Part shown: positions 1 through 7,984 of the stretch, piece after piece | Position numbering within the stretch: position 1 is the stretch's first letter | Layout: each line of letters begins with the position of its first letter | Assembly (NCBI GenBank): GCA_034436555.1 | Contig: DAOTUU010000054.1 | Span: forward strand, 113,886 to 177,885 | Direction: 5' to 3' | From: JAFMJV01 sp034436555 | GTDB lineage: Bacteria; Chloroflexota; Limnocylindria; Limnocylindrales; CSP1-4 | Length of the DNA: 64,000 bases | Translations under genes and position numbers: made by a program | Notes under the pieces: generated by a model | Database searches by the model: none | Seen by the model: only the letters and a program-made list of their open reading frames with translations | What the model was told of the DNA's origin: nothing

Positions 1-99
1 CAGGCTCGCCGCGATGCCTGCGGCCGCGACCAGCGCGAACGCCGAACGGGCCGCGCGCGCCCGGTGCCGCGGGCGCATGCGCGTGGTGGTGATGCTCAT
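1..99 (-). CDS. N-terminal fragment of a secreted protein (runs off the window)
   Basis: Only the first 33 codons are present; the gene continues beyond base 1. The reading frame starts at an ATG at 99, preceded by a GGAGG-type ribosome binding site about 11 nt upstream. The visible residues are a basic n-region rich in Arg followed by an Ala-rich hydrophobic stretch (AFALVAAAGIAASL), which is what a Sec signal peptide looks like. Nothing of the mature protein is visible, so the function is unknown. Confidence 0.6.
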   Translation of the reverse strand, partial: MSITTTRMRPRHRARAARSAFALVAAAGIAASL

Positions 100-294
100 G
101 GGTGCGTCTCCCTCCGCCTTCTCGAGGTCGAGCCAGGTCCCGACCGGGCCACAAGGATAGCGAGACGTGTCTCTCGGGCGGGAGTGCGGGGTGCCTGGGC
201 GGCCGGGGCGGCCTGGGCGGGCCGGGTGCGCGTCGGATGCCCGGCCCGCGGGTGCCCGTGTCGCGGGTGTCCGGGGGCGATCCCGGCGACCCGC

Positions 295-702
295 CTACCG
301 GGCGCGCATCCGATTGTTCTTCGGCTCGTGGGTCAGCTCGGCCAGGCCCAGCATCTCCAGCAGCGGCGGCAGGTAGACGCCGAATCGACCCCGGTAGCCC
401 GCGCGCAGTCCGTACCAGCCGCCGACCGGGTTGGACGGCGATCGACCCCACGCCTCGACCGACCCCGGCGGCGCCGGTCTCTGCTCGTCGGTCCCGCCCA
501 GCGCCATCCAGTCGCCGTGGGCCAGGAGCATCGCGTGCAGGTCCTCGATCGCGCGCAGGTGGTAGGTCAGCCTCGTCGAGCCCGCCTGACACACCAGCTG
601 GGGAGGGTCAGCCGATCCATCGCGGAACATCGTGAAGGCCGAGGTGCGGGGTGCGGTCACCAATTGCCAGGGGTCATCCCTGGTTCCGTCTCCAGCAGCC
701 AT
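295..702 (-). CDS. Small DUF6855-like conserved protein
   Basis: A 135-residue soluble protein. The start at 702 was chosen because a GGGAGG ribosome binding site lies 8 nt before that ATG; the open frame extends further upstream but that part is low-complexity Arg/Pro/Ala sequence. Recognisable stretches are DGTRDDPWQL near the N-terminus, a central AWGRSPSNPVGGWYG motif and a C-terminal GRFGVYLPPLLE segment ending in NNRMRAR. I recall this pattern from a family of small uncharacterised proteins (DUF6855), from memory only. No catalytic motif is evident. It is transcribed divergently from the riboswitch-controlled MFS gene. Confidence 0.78.
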   Translation of the reverse strand: MAAGDGTRDDPWQLVTAPRTSAFTMFRDGSADPPQLVCQAGSTRLTYHLRAIEDLHAMLLAHGDWMALGGTDEQRPAPPGSVEAWGRSPSNPVGGWYGLRAGYRGRFGVYLPPLLEMLGLAELTHEPKNNRMRAR

Positions 703-895
703 GCGGCGAACCTCCCACGAGCGACGCGGCCCCCTGGTGAGTGTGGCATGCCCCGGCCGCGCCGGGGGCGCTGCCGCGGACCCCGTCGTGGGCTGCGCCT
801 CGCTGCCACGCTGCGCGCGATGGACCGCCGATCGGGCCGTGCGCCTGGGACCATCGGCATCGACGCGGTGTTGCGGTTTCTTCACCTTCGGTCGG

Positions 896-924
896 TTGGA
901 ATGGCTCCCACGGGCTGGTAGTCT
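896..924 (+). promoter_or_regulatory. Sigma70-type promoter for the MFS gene
   Basis: TTGGAA (896-901) and TAGTCT (919-924) are separated by 17 bp. Transcription would start near 931, exactly at the 5' edge of the riboswitch aptamer, which supports the call. I see no feature in the bases between this promoter and the divergent gene starting at 702. Confidence 0.6.
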
Positions 925-930
925 TGTGCG

Positions 931-1046
931 TGGCCGAACCTCTTCATCGAGGGCGGGGGAACCATCCTCCACCGGGGCGAATCGCGGACCCACCGCGAAG
1001 GCACGAGCCGTACACCGCCTAGCCCGTCAGCTCACCTCGCAGGCCC
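931..1046 (+). ncRNA. Cyclic-di-AMP riboswitch (ydaO/yuaA class)
   Basis: The leader carries the conserved blocks of the ydaO/yuaA aptamer in the right order: GCCGAACCTC (933-942), GCGGGGGAACCA, GGGGCGAATC, and the 3' block CCGTCAGCTCACCTCGCAGG ending near 1044. These line up with the Bacillus subtilis ydaO blocks GCGGGGGACCCA, GGGGTGAATC and CCGTCAGCTAACCTCGTAAG, as I remember them. The class binds c-di-AMP and usually controls potassium or osmolyte transport and cell-wall genes. Here it precedes an MFS transporter. The invariant ACCTCG (1034-1039) is complementary to CGAGGT (1060-1065), which holds the downstream ribosome binding site, so translational control is possible. Confidence 0.93.
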
Positions 1047-1070
1047 CTACGGTGCAGTCCGAGGTTCGCG

Positions 1071-2354
1071 TTGGGCTCCCCCGGCTTCGCTCCCGGCCCC
1101 ACGCCATCGTCGCTGCGCCGCAACCTGTCGCTGGATCTGACCGCGGCGGTGGGCGTTGGCATCACGATGGCCCTGATGGGGTCCATCCTGCCGTCCGTCG
1201 CGCGCCGCGAGGGGATCGACCCTCTGGGTCTCGCCGTCCTTGCGGCATCGCCCTTCCTGGCGAACCTGCTGGGGGCGTTCGCGGGTCGCGTCGGGCCGCG
1301 CAGCCAGCGCCAGTTCGGCGTGATGCGGGCGGTGGGCGCGCTGTGCCTCGTGTTGATGGTGTTCCTGCCGGTGCCCACGCTGCTCGCCGTGGTCGCCTTC
1401 GGGTACTGGCTCACGAGCGCGTTCGGGGTGCCCATCCAGCATCGGCTGTGGGGTTCCATGTACCCGGCGACGGAGCGCGGTCGACTGCTGGGCGTCGTGG
1501 CCACCGGCCGGACCGCGGCGGCGGGCGTCGCGGCGCTGGTCGGCGGGATCATCGCCGATCGCATCGGCGGCCTCGGCGCGATCGCCATCGGGGGCCTCAT
1601 CGGCGCGCTGCTCGCGCTGTCCTCCACGCGCATCCGCGCCACCCTCCCGTCCGCGGGCGCCACGTACTCCTTCAGGGACACCTGGTCCGCCTACAAGCAG
1701 GTGCCCGCACTGCGCCGCGTGGCGTGGGCCCAGGTGTTCTACGGCGGCGGCCTCATCGCGGCCGGGCCGCTGTACGCCCTCGTGATGGTGGACCGGCTGT
1801 CACTGTCGATGGGTGAGATCGGGACCGTCGGCGTCGTCGCCGCGATCGCCGCGACTGGCTCGTGCCTCGCCTGGGGTCACCTCGCGGACCGGCTCGGGGG
1901 CATCTCGGTGATCCAGCTCGGCGCCGTCCTGGGCGCCCTCTCGGTGCTGTTCTACGCGGTCGCGCCGTCGATCGCGTTCGTGTGGCTGGGCGCCGCGCTC
2001 ATCGGGCTGGCCAACTCGGCCATGGAGATGGGCTGGCCGAACATGCTCGCGGAGCACACCAGCCTCGCCGATCGGGCCAAGGCCGCGGCCGGCCTGAACG
2101 CGCTGACCGGCGCCCGGGGTCTCATCGCGCCGTTCCTGGGCACCCTGGCCGTCCAGGCGGGCGTGATCAGTGTCACCGCCGCGCTCGTGCTGTGCGCCAT
2201 GGCGACGGCGGTCGGGGCGCTGCTGTACCTGGGCATGCGGCCGTCGGGAGAGGCGCGCCCCTGGTTCGAGCGGGTGGACTCCACCGCCCATGGCGGCATC
2301 CGCCGGGCACGCTCCCTGGTGCTGAACGCGGGGCTGCCCGGTCTGCGCGGCTGA
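1071..2354 (+). CDS. MFS transporter under riboswitch control
   Basis: A 427-residue integral membrane protein with about 12 hydrophobic helices. The TTG at 1071 was chosen as start because GAGG (1061-1064) sits 6 nt upstream. Major-facilitator signatures are the ADRIGG and GHLADRLGG loops after helices 4-5 and 7-8, and repeated Gly/Ala-rich helices. The substrate cannot be told from sequence. The c-di-AMP riboswitch directly upstream suggests a role linked to osmotic or envelope homeostasis, for example export or uptake of an osmolyte; that is inference from the regulator alone. The gene is followed by short tandem repeats and a hairpin terminator and appears monocistronic. Confidence 0.88.
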   Translation: MGSPGFAPGPTPSSLRRNLSLDLTAAVGVGITMALMGSILPSVARREGIDPLGLAVLAASPFLANLLGAFAGRVGPRSQRQFGVMRAVGALCLVLMVFLPVPTLLAVVAFGYWLTSAFGVPIQHRLWGSMYPATERGRLLGVVATGRTAAAGVAALVGGIIADRIGGLGAIAIGGLIGALLALSSTRIRATLPSAGATYSFRDTWSAYKQVPALRRVAWAQVFYGGGLIAAGPLYALVMVDRLSLSMGEIGTVGVVAAIAATGSCLAWGHLADRLGGISVIQLGAVLGALSVLFYAVAPSIAFVWLGAALIGLANSAMEMGWPNMLAEHTSLADRAKAAAGLNALTGARGLIAPFLGTLAVQAGVISVTAALVLCAMATAVGALLYLGMRPSGEARPWFERVDSTAHGGIRRARSLVLNAGLPGLRG

Positions 2355-2412
2355 CCCGCGTCGTCCCTGACCGGCGTCGTCCCGATCGGGGACGCGCCCA
2401 GGAAGCGGGAGC

Positions 2413-2465
2413 GCGCCCCGGAATCGAGAGAGCGCCCCGGAATCGAGAGCGCCCCGGAATCGGGA
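2413..2465 (+). repeat. Three tandem 16-19 bp repeats before the terminator
   Basis: GCGCCCCGGAATCGAGA occurs at 2413, 2432 and 2449, the last copy ending in GGGA instead of GAGA. The array lies between the MFS stop codon and the hairpin at 2467 and is non-coding as far as I can see. Confidence 0.8.
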
Positions 2466-2466
2466 A

Positions 2467-2489
2467 CGCCCCGCCGGATCGGCGGGGCG
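2467..2489 (+). terminator. GC-rich hairpin, probable intrinsic terminator
   Basis: CGCCCCGCC (2467-2475) and GGCGGGGCG (2481-2489) form a perfect 9-bp stem with a 5-nt loop, followed by TCGTCAT. It has no U tract, as is common in GC-rich genomes. It lies between the convergent MFS and GlsB-like genes and could serve both. Confidence 0.65.
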
Positions 2490-2525
2490 TCGTCATGCCC
2501 CACGGGCCCGATCAGGCCCCACGGG

Positions 2526-2846
2526 TCACTTCTTCTTGGGCTTGATCGCGGTGTTCTTGCCGGCTGGAGCGGCCGGGGCGCTGTTCGCGCGGAGGCGGTC
2601 ACGGACCGGGCCGTAGATGAGCAGGACCACGATGGCGCCCACGATCGAACCGATGAGGCCCGACGGGCGCAGCGTGAGCAGGTCCCCGCCCTCGATGAAG
2701 CTGCCGATGGCGCCGCCCACGAACGAGCCGATCATGCCCACGACGAACAGCTCCCAGCGTTCGTACTGCCGGCTGCGGCCCACGAGGTAGTCGGCGATGA
2801 AGCCGGCCACGAGGGCGATGACGATCCACGCCAGGAGGATGTACAT
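2526..2846 (-). CDS. GlsB/YeaQ/YmgE family membrane protein
   Basis: A 106-residue protein with three short hydrophobic helices rich in Gly (for example VVGMIGSFVGGAIGSF), typical of the 'transglycosylase-associated' GlsB/YeaQ/YmgE family, which is stress-inducible and of unknown biochemical function. The C-terminus is a Pro/Ala linker ending in the basic tail KPKKK, longer than in the usual 80-85 residue members. The ATG at 2846 has GGGGAG about 9 nt upstream. It is convergent with the MFS gene. Confidence 0.88.
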   Translation of the reverse strand: MYILLAWIVIALVAGFIADYLVGRSRQYERWELFVVGMIGSFVGGAIGSFIEGGDLLTLRPSGLIGSIVGAIVVLLIYGPVRDRLRANSAPAAPAGKNTAIKPKKK

Positions 2847-3030
2847 GAAGCTGGGCTCCCCGATGCGATGTCCGCGGTGATGGTGCGCCGCATCCTAGCG
2901 CGCTCCCGCGTGCGGGGTCAGCCCGCGACGTCCTCGACGTCCTCGACGCCGGCGGTCGCGTGGGAGCGTGGGTGGGGGCGGGGAGGGCAGCGCGGCCCGC
3001 GCCGGCGGAGGAATCGCATCGACCACCCCA

Positions 3031-3036
3031 TAGACT
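3031..3036 (+). promoter_or_regulatory. -10 box for a leaderless start
   Basis: TAGACT ends 7 nt before the ATG at 3044, and no Shine-Dalgarno sequence lies between. Transcription would begin at or next to the start codon. Confidence 0.55.
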
Positions 3037-3043
3037 GGCCGGC

Positions 3044-4525
3044 ATGCCCCACACCGACCGCGCCTCCACCCACGACCTCGCCGGTGCCATCGAGCGGCTG
3101 CTCCCGGCGCTCGAGCGATTCCTGGCGTTCGAGGGTCCCGATCCGGCGCGCGCCCGCTCCCGCTGGCGGGCACGGCTCGAGGTGCCCCTGCCGGCCGAGG
3201 GTGTGGGACGGGACGCGGTCCTCGCGGAGCTCGCGGACGTGGTCGTCGCGAACGGGCTGCGGGTGGGCCATCCCGGCTTCAGCGGCTGGGTGACCACGGG
3301 GCCCACCGACGTGGCCGCGGCGGCCGACCTGGCACAGGCGGTGGCGGTCCCGCAGCGCTGGTGGGCCACGGCCGGCAACCTGGTGGACGACCTGGCGATG
3401 CGCTGGCTCATCGCGCTGCTGGGGTTTCCCGGCACCTTCGTGGGCACGTTCACGGCGGGTGGCTCCACGGCCAACCTGGTGGGCATGGGCGCGGCGCGCC
3501 AGCACGCCGGCGAGCGGCTCGGCTTCAGCCCGTCCCGGGACGGCAACGGCGGGTTCCGCGAGCCCCGGGTCTACTGCTCCACGGAGACGCACCACGTCGT
3601 GGGCCGCGCGCTGGGCGTGCTGGGGCTGGGTCGCACGGCGCTCCGCGAGATCCCCCTCGACGCGGGCGGCACGATCGATCTGTCGCTGCTCCAGGCGGCG
3701 CTGGACGAGGACGCCGCGGCCGGGCGCACCCAGGTGGCCATCGTGGGCTGCGCCGGGGACGTGAACACCGGGCGCATCGATCCGCTGCCGGCGCTGGCCC
3801 GCATCGCGGCGGAGCGCGGCATCTGGTTCCACGTGGACGGCGCGTACGGCGGCTGGGGTGTCCTGGACGAGCGGGTGGCCGACCGGTTCGGCGATGTGGC
3901 CACGTATGACTCGTTCGCGATCGACCCCCACAAGTGGCTGGCGGCGCCCGTCGGCACGGGTGCCGCGATCGTGCGCGACGCGGGCATCCTGGGCCGCGCG
4001 TTCGAGATCGAGACGGGCGCCTACGACCGGGAGCGGACCGCACCCGTCGGCACCGGCGACACCGGCTCGCCGTTCGACGAGCTGGGTCTCGGGACGCCCG
4101 ACTTCGGGGTGGACTTCTCGACGCCCGCCCGGGGTCTCGCGGTGTGGGCGATCCTGCGCGAGATCGGCGCGGCCGGGGTGCGGGAGCGGATCGTGCGCCA
4201 TGTCGACTGTGCGCGGCGCGTCGCGGAGCACGCGCGGACGCACCCGGAGCTGGAGCTGCTCGCGGAGCCGGTGCTGTCGATCTGCTGCTTCCGCTATCGG
4301 CCCGCCGATTGGACCGACGAGAAGCGACTGGATGCCCTCAACGACGCGGTCGTCCACGGCGTCCGGGCGCGCGGGCGGTGTGTCACCTCCGCGACGCGCG
4401 TGGATGGGCGCCTCGCGATCCGGCCCTGCTACGTCAATCCGCGGTCCACGCTGGACGACGCGGACGCGCTCATCGACGAGGTCCTCGAGGTGGGTCGCGC
4501 GCTCGTGGCAGGCGGCGCCCGCTGA
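3044..4525 (+). CDS. PLP-dependent group II decarboxylase family protein
   Basis: A 493-residue cytosolic enzyme of fold type I. The Schiff-base lysine is K297 in SFAIDPHKWLA, the PLP-ring aspartate is D265 in HVDGAYGG, and the stacking histidine is in STETHHVV (183-184); STANLVG (141-147) contacts the phosphate. This arrangement is that of group II amino acid decarboxylases (aspartate, tyrosine, glutamate, DOPA decarboxylases) and related lyases. The substrate is not clear; aspartate or an aromatic amino acid are both possible. The ATG at 3044 was chosen over an upstream in-frame start because of the adjacent -10 box. It is followed 91 bp later by a separately promoted dehydrogenase. Confidence 0.87.
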   Translation: MPHTDRASTHDLAGAIERLLPALERFLAFEGPDPARARSRWRARLEVPLPAEGVGRDAVLAELADVVVANGLRVGHPGFSGWVTTGPTDVAAAADLAQAVAVPQRWWATAGNLVDDLAMRWLIALLGFPGTFVGTFTAGGSTANLVGMGAARQHAGERLGFSPSRDGNGGFREPRVYCSTETHHVVGRALGVLGLGRTALREIPLDAGGTIDLSLLQAALDEDAAAGRTQVAIVGCAGDVNTGRIDPLPALARIAAERGIWFHVDGAYGGWGVLDERVADRFGDVATYDSFAIDPHKWLAAPVGTGAAIVRDAGILGRAFEIETGAYDRERTAPVGTGDTGSPFDELGLGTPDFGVDFSTPARGLAVWAILREIGAAGVRERIVRHVDCARRVAEHARTHPELELLAEPVLSICCFRYRPADWTDEKRLDALNDAVVHGVRARGRCVTSATRVDGRLAIRPCYVNPRSTLDDADALIDEVLEVGRALVAGGAR

Positions 4526-4602
4526 GCCTCGGAGGTCGATCGCGGCGAGCTGTTCGGACACCGGCCGGACGGCCGCGAAGCCGTGCCCGATCATGGCGCG
4601 CC

Positions 4603-4608
4603 TATGAT
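4603..4608 (+). promoter_or_regulatory. -10 box for a leaderless start
   Basis: TATGAT ends 8 nt before the ATG at 4617, with only GCCCACCC between and no ribosome binding site. Confidence 0.6.
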
Positions 4609-4616
4609 GCCCACCC

Positions 4617-5621
4617 ATGAGCACCTCGGCCAGCCGACCCCGGATCCTCGTGTGCAAGCCCGTGCCGGTCGCCGGCCTGGAGGCCCTTCGCTCGACCTGC
4701 GAGCTGGAGGTGTGGCCGGGCCCGCAGGCGATGACCCGGCCGGAGCTGCTGGCCCGGGTCGCAGGCGTCAGCGGGATCATCGTGGTCGGTGACCGGGTCG
4801 CCGATGACCTGCTGGATGCCGCCGGACCGTCCCTGCGCGGCATCGCCGTGTTCGGGGTCGGCCATGACAACGTGGACCTCGCCGCCTGCGCCCGACGCGG
4901 GATTCCCGTGGGCTACACGCCGGGGGCCCTGTCGACGACGACCGCGGAGCTCGCCTGGGCGCTCCTCATGGCCGCCGCCCGACGCATCCCGGAGGCCGAG
5001 CGATACGTGCGCGGCGGCCGCTGGACGAGCGCCTCGTTCGGGGACCTGCCGGGTGTGGACGTGAGCGGGGCCACGCTGGGCATCGTGGGCCTGGGCCGCA
5101 TCGGCCAGGCGATGGCGCGCCTGTCCCTGGGATTCGGGATGACCGTCCTGTACAGCGGGCGGCAGCGCGTGGATGTGGCGGTGGAGCGGGCGCTGGGCGC
5201 CACGCACGTCCCGCTCGAGGACCTGCTCGAGCGATCGGACTTCGTGAGCCTCCACGCCCCCGCCACGCCCCAGACGCATCACCTCATCGATGCCGCGGCA
5301 CTCGCCCGGATGAAGCCGTCGGCGATCCTCGTGAACACCTCCCGGGGCACGCTCGTGGACCAGGAGGCGCTCCTCGCCGCGCTGGACGCAGGGCGGCTGC
5401 GGGCCGCCGCCCTGGACGTGACGGACCCGGAGCCCCTCCCGGTGGACCATCCGCTGGTGGGGCGCGATGATGTCATCGTGATCCCGCACATCGGCTCCAA
5501 CACGCACGCGACCCGCGTGAGGATGGGCCGGATGTGCGCGGAGAATCTGCTCGCCGCGTTCCGGGGAGAGCCGATGCCCCGGGCCGTCCCGGGCGCTGCT
5601 GCGACGGTGGGCGGCTCATGA
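4617..5621 (+). CDS. D-isomer-specific 2-hydroxyacid dehydrogenase
   Basis: A 334-residue NAD(P)-dependent dehydrogenase of the glyoxylate/hydroxypyruvate reductase and phosphoglycerate dehydrogenase superfamily. The nucleotide-binding motif GLGRIG is at 158-163. The catalytic triad is R243 (TSRG), E272 (DPEP) and H291 (PHIGS). Length is typical. The substrate could be glyoxylate, hydroxypyruvate or a sugar-derived 2-ketoacid. Its stop overlaps the start of the GH1 gene (ATGA), so the two are co-translated and it probably serves sugar or sugar-acid metabolism. Confidence 0.9.
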   Translation: MSTSASRPRILVCKPVPVAGLEALRSTCELEVWPGPQAMTRPELLARVAGVSGIIVVGDRVADDLLDAAGPSLRGIAVFGVGHDNVDLAACARRGIPVGYTPGALSTTTAELAWALLMAAARRIPEAERYVRGGRWTSASFGDLPGVDVSGATLGIVGLGRIGQAMARLSLGFGMTVLYSGRQRVDVAVERALGATHVPLEDLLERSDFVSLHAPATPQTHHLIDAAALARMKPSAILVNTSRGTLVDQEALLAALDAGRLRAAALDVTDPEPLPVDHPLVGRDDVIVIPHIGSNTHATRVRMGRMCAENLLAAFRGEPMPRAVPGAAATVGGS

Positions 5622-7012
5622 CACAGGACGGGCGCTCGGCGACGCGGGTGGAGCGCGCGGTCCGCTTCCCGGCGGGCTTCATCTGGGGTTCGGGCACCTC
5701 GGCCTACCAGGTCGAGGGGGCGGTGGCGGAGGACGGACGCACGCCGTCCATCTGGGACACGTTCTGCCGCCGACCCGGCGCCGTGCTCAACGGTGATGAC
5801 GGCTCGATCGCCGCCGACCAGTACCACCGCTACCGTGATGACGCCGCGCTGCTGCGCGAGCTGGGACACCGGATGTACCGATTCTCGATCGCCTGGCCGC
5901 GCATCCAGCCGGACGCGTCGGGTGTGCCGAACCAGCGTGGCCTGGACCACTACCGGCGGCTCGTCGACGCGCTGCTGGAGCAGGGCATCCAGCCGAACAT
6001 CACGCTCTACCACTGGGACCTGCCGCAGTGGCTCCAGGATGCGGGCGGCTGGCCCGGCCGGGACGTCGCGGCGCGGTTCGCGGAGTACGCCGCGGTCGTG
6101 TTCCGGGCGCTCCATGACCGCGTGGCCTGGTGGGCGACCATCAACGAGCCGTGGTGCGTCTCGCTGCTGTCACACGCGGCGGGCGTCCACGCGCCGGGCG
6201 AGCGTGACGCGGGACGCGCGCTGCGCGCGATCCACCACGTGCTGCTGGCCCACGGCCTGGGCATCCGCGCGATGCGCGCCATCGACGCCTCGCCGCACCT
6301 GGGCATCGTGCTCAACCCGGCGCCCGTCGTCGCGGCGCCGGGGGCCCACGGCCCGGAGCTCGAGGATGGCATCCGCGCCGTCGACGGTTACCGCAACCGG
6401 GTCTGGCTCGACACGCTGCTGGCGGGCGCCTACCCGTCGGACGTCCGGGAGCGGGCCGCACCGTTCGGGGGGTTCCCCGTGGAGGACGGGGACCTGGCGT
6501 CGATCGGCGCCCCCCTGGACTGGCTGGGCGTCAACTACTACCACGACCTCATCCTGGGCCCGGCGGATGTCGATGACGCGCTCCACCCCGGGGCGGGGCG
6601 GGTGCGCGAGGATCCGCCCGCGGGCGCGCGCACCTCGATGGGCTGGCCGATCACGCCCCATGGCCTCACCGACCTGCTGCTGCGCATCCGGACGGACTGG
6701 CCGCGGGTGCCGCCCCTGCTCGTCTCCGAGAACGGGGCGGCGTGGGACGACCCCATCGGTCCCGACGGGACGATCGACGATGAGCGGCGTCTGCGCTACC
6801 TGCGCGACCACCTCGCGGCCACCGCCGCGGCCATCGAGCAGGGCGTGGATGTGCGGGGCTATCTCGTCTGGTCGCTGCTGGACAACTTCGAGTGGGCCTG
6901 GGGATACCAGGAGCGGTTCGGGATCGTGCACGTCGATTACGCCACGCAGGTCCGCACGCCGCGGCGCAGCGCGTGGTGGCTGCGTGATGTCATCGCCGCC
7001 GACGGGTTCTGA
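5618..7012 (+). CDS. GH1 beta-glucosidase-type glycoside hydrolase
   Basis: A 464-residue cytosolic enzyme covering the whole GH1 (beta/alpha)8 barrel. The N-terminal FPAGFIWGSGTSAYQVEGA is the family signature. The acid/base is E177 in TINEPW and the nucleophile is E371 in VSENGAAW. W131-type sugar contacts (YHWDLPQW) and the C-terminal NFEWAWGY aglycone motif are present. It should hydrolyse beta-glucosides or related beta-glycosides taken up by an importer. Start by the ATGA overlap with the preceding dehydrogenase. It heads a sugar-use locus with the mutarotase-like gene, LacI regulator and ABC importer downstream. Confidence 0.95.
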   Translation: MTQDGRSATRVERAVRFPAGFIWGSGTSAYQVEGAVAEDGRTPSIWDTFCRRPGAVLNGDDGSIAADQYHRYRDDAALLRELGHRMYRFSIAWPRIQPDASGVPNQRGLDHYRRLVDALLEQGIQPNITLYHWDLPQWLQDAGGWPGRDVAARFAEYAAVVFRALHDRVAWWATINEPWCVSLLSHAAGVHAPGERDAGRALRAIHHVLLAHGLGIRAMRAIDASPHLGIVLNPAPVVAAPGAHGPELEDGIRAVDGYRNRVWLDTLLAGAYPSDVRERAAPFGGFPVEDGDLASIGAPLDWLGVNYYHDLILGPADVDDALHPGAGRVREDPPAGARTSMGWPITPHGLTDLLLRIRTDWPRVPPLLVSENGAAWDDPIGPDGTIDDERRLRYLRDHLAATAAAIEQGVDVRGYLVWSLLDNFEWAWGYQERFGIVHVDYATQVRTPRRSAWWLRDVIAADGF

Positions 7013-7047
7013 GCGTCCAGAGGGTTCCAGAGGCTCCGGGGGGAAGC

Positions 7048-7947
7048 ATGCGCACCATCACCACCACGCCGGTCTCCGTCCACGGCATCGATGCGCTGCG
7101 CCTGGACGGCGCCGCGGTCTCGGTGACGGTCACCACGTCGATGGGCCCGCGCATCCTGGGCCTGGCCGGTCCAGACGGGCGCAACCTGCTGGCGGAGCTG
7201 CCCGACGCGATCATCGACCTGCCCGGACTGCCCGCGTATCGGATGCTGGGCGGGCATCGACTGTGGCACACGCCGGAGGTCCCGGCATCCACCTACCGCC
7301 CGGACGAGGGGGCGGTCACGGTCACCGAGCTGGCGGACGGGGTCGACCTGATGGGCGCCGATGACCCGGTCCAGGGGGTGCGCAAGCGGATCGGGGTGCG
7401 GCTGGCGGGCGCGGGCGTCCTCCATGTGGAGCATGAGGTGCGCAACACGTCCGCGGCACCCGTGGCGACCGCGGCGTGGGCGATCACGCAGGTGCCGCCT
7501 CGAGGTGAGGCGTGGATCCCGGTGGTGACGGGGCCGCAGCGCGGTCCCTACCTGCCCAACCGCGCCCTGGTGCTGTGGCCGTACAGTTCGGTGTCGGATC
7601 CGCGGCTGACGCTGGGCGACGACCTGCTGGTGGTGCGCGGCGTGGCCGGGTCCGATGGCCGCGTCAAGGTGGGCACGCAGCGCGGCCGGGGCTGGATCGC
7701 GTGGCGGGATGGCGGCACGCTCCTCGTCATCGAGGCGGCCGAGGAGCCGGGCGCGTACGGGGACATGGGCGCGGGCACCCAGTGCTATGCCTGCGGCGAC
7801 TTCGTGGAGCTGGAGACCATCTCCCCGACCGCGTCGCTCGCGCCGGGTGAGGCAGTCGTCCACCGGCAGACGTGGCGGATCGTGGCGGTCGACCCGGCTG
7901 CGGATCGACGCGACGTCATCCGGACGCTGGGTCTGGCCGCGGTCTGA
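7048..7947 (+). CDS. Galactose mutarotase-fold protein (DUF4380-like)
   Basis: A 299-residue protein predicted to be beta-rich. Near the N-terminus it has TSMGPRILGL and NLLAELPD, then YRMLGGHRLWHTPE, then VEHEVRNTS and a late GDFVELETISP stretch. This order resembles uncharacterised aldose-epimerase-superfamily proteins (DUF4380). The canonical mutarotase catalytic His/Glu pair is not obvious to me, so enzymatic activity is uncertain; it may be a sugar-binding or epimerase protein. It lies 35 bp after the GH1 gene, in the same direction, so probably in one operon with it. Confidence 0.72.
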   Translation: MRTITTTPVSVHGIDALRLDGAAVSVTVTTSMGPRILGLAGPDGRNLLAELPDAIIDLPGLPAYRMLGGHRLWHTPEVPASTYRPDEGAVTVTELADGVDLMGADDPVQGVRKRIGVRLAGAGVLHVEHEVRNTSAAPVATAAWAITQVPPRGEAWIPVVTGPQRGPYLPNRALVLWPYSSVSDPRLTLGDDLLVVRGVAGSDGRVKVGTQRGRGWIAWRDGGTLLVIEAAEEPGAYGDMGAGTQCYACGDFVELETISPTASLAPGEAVVHRQTWRIVAVDPAADRRDVIRTLGLAAV

Positions 7948-7984
7948 CGGCGGACGGACGGGCGGTCGGTGCCGCGCCGCGCGG

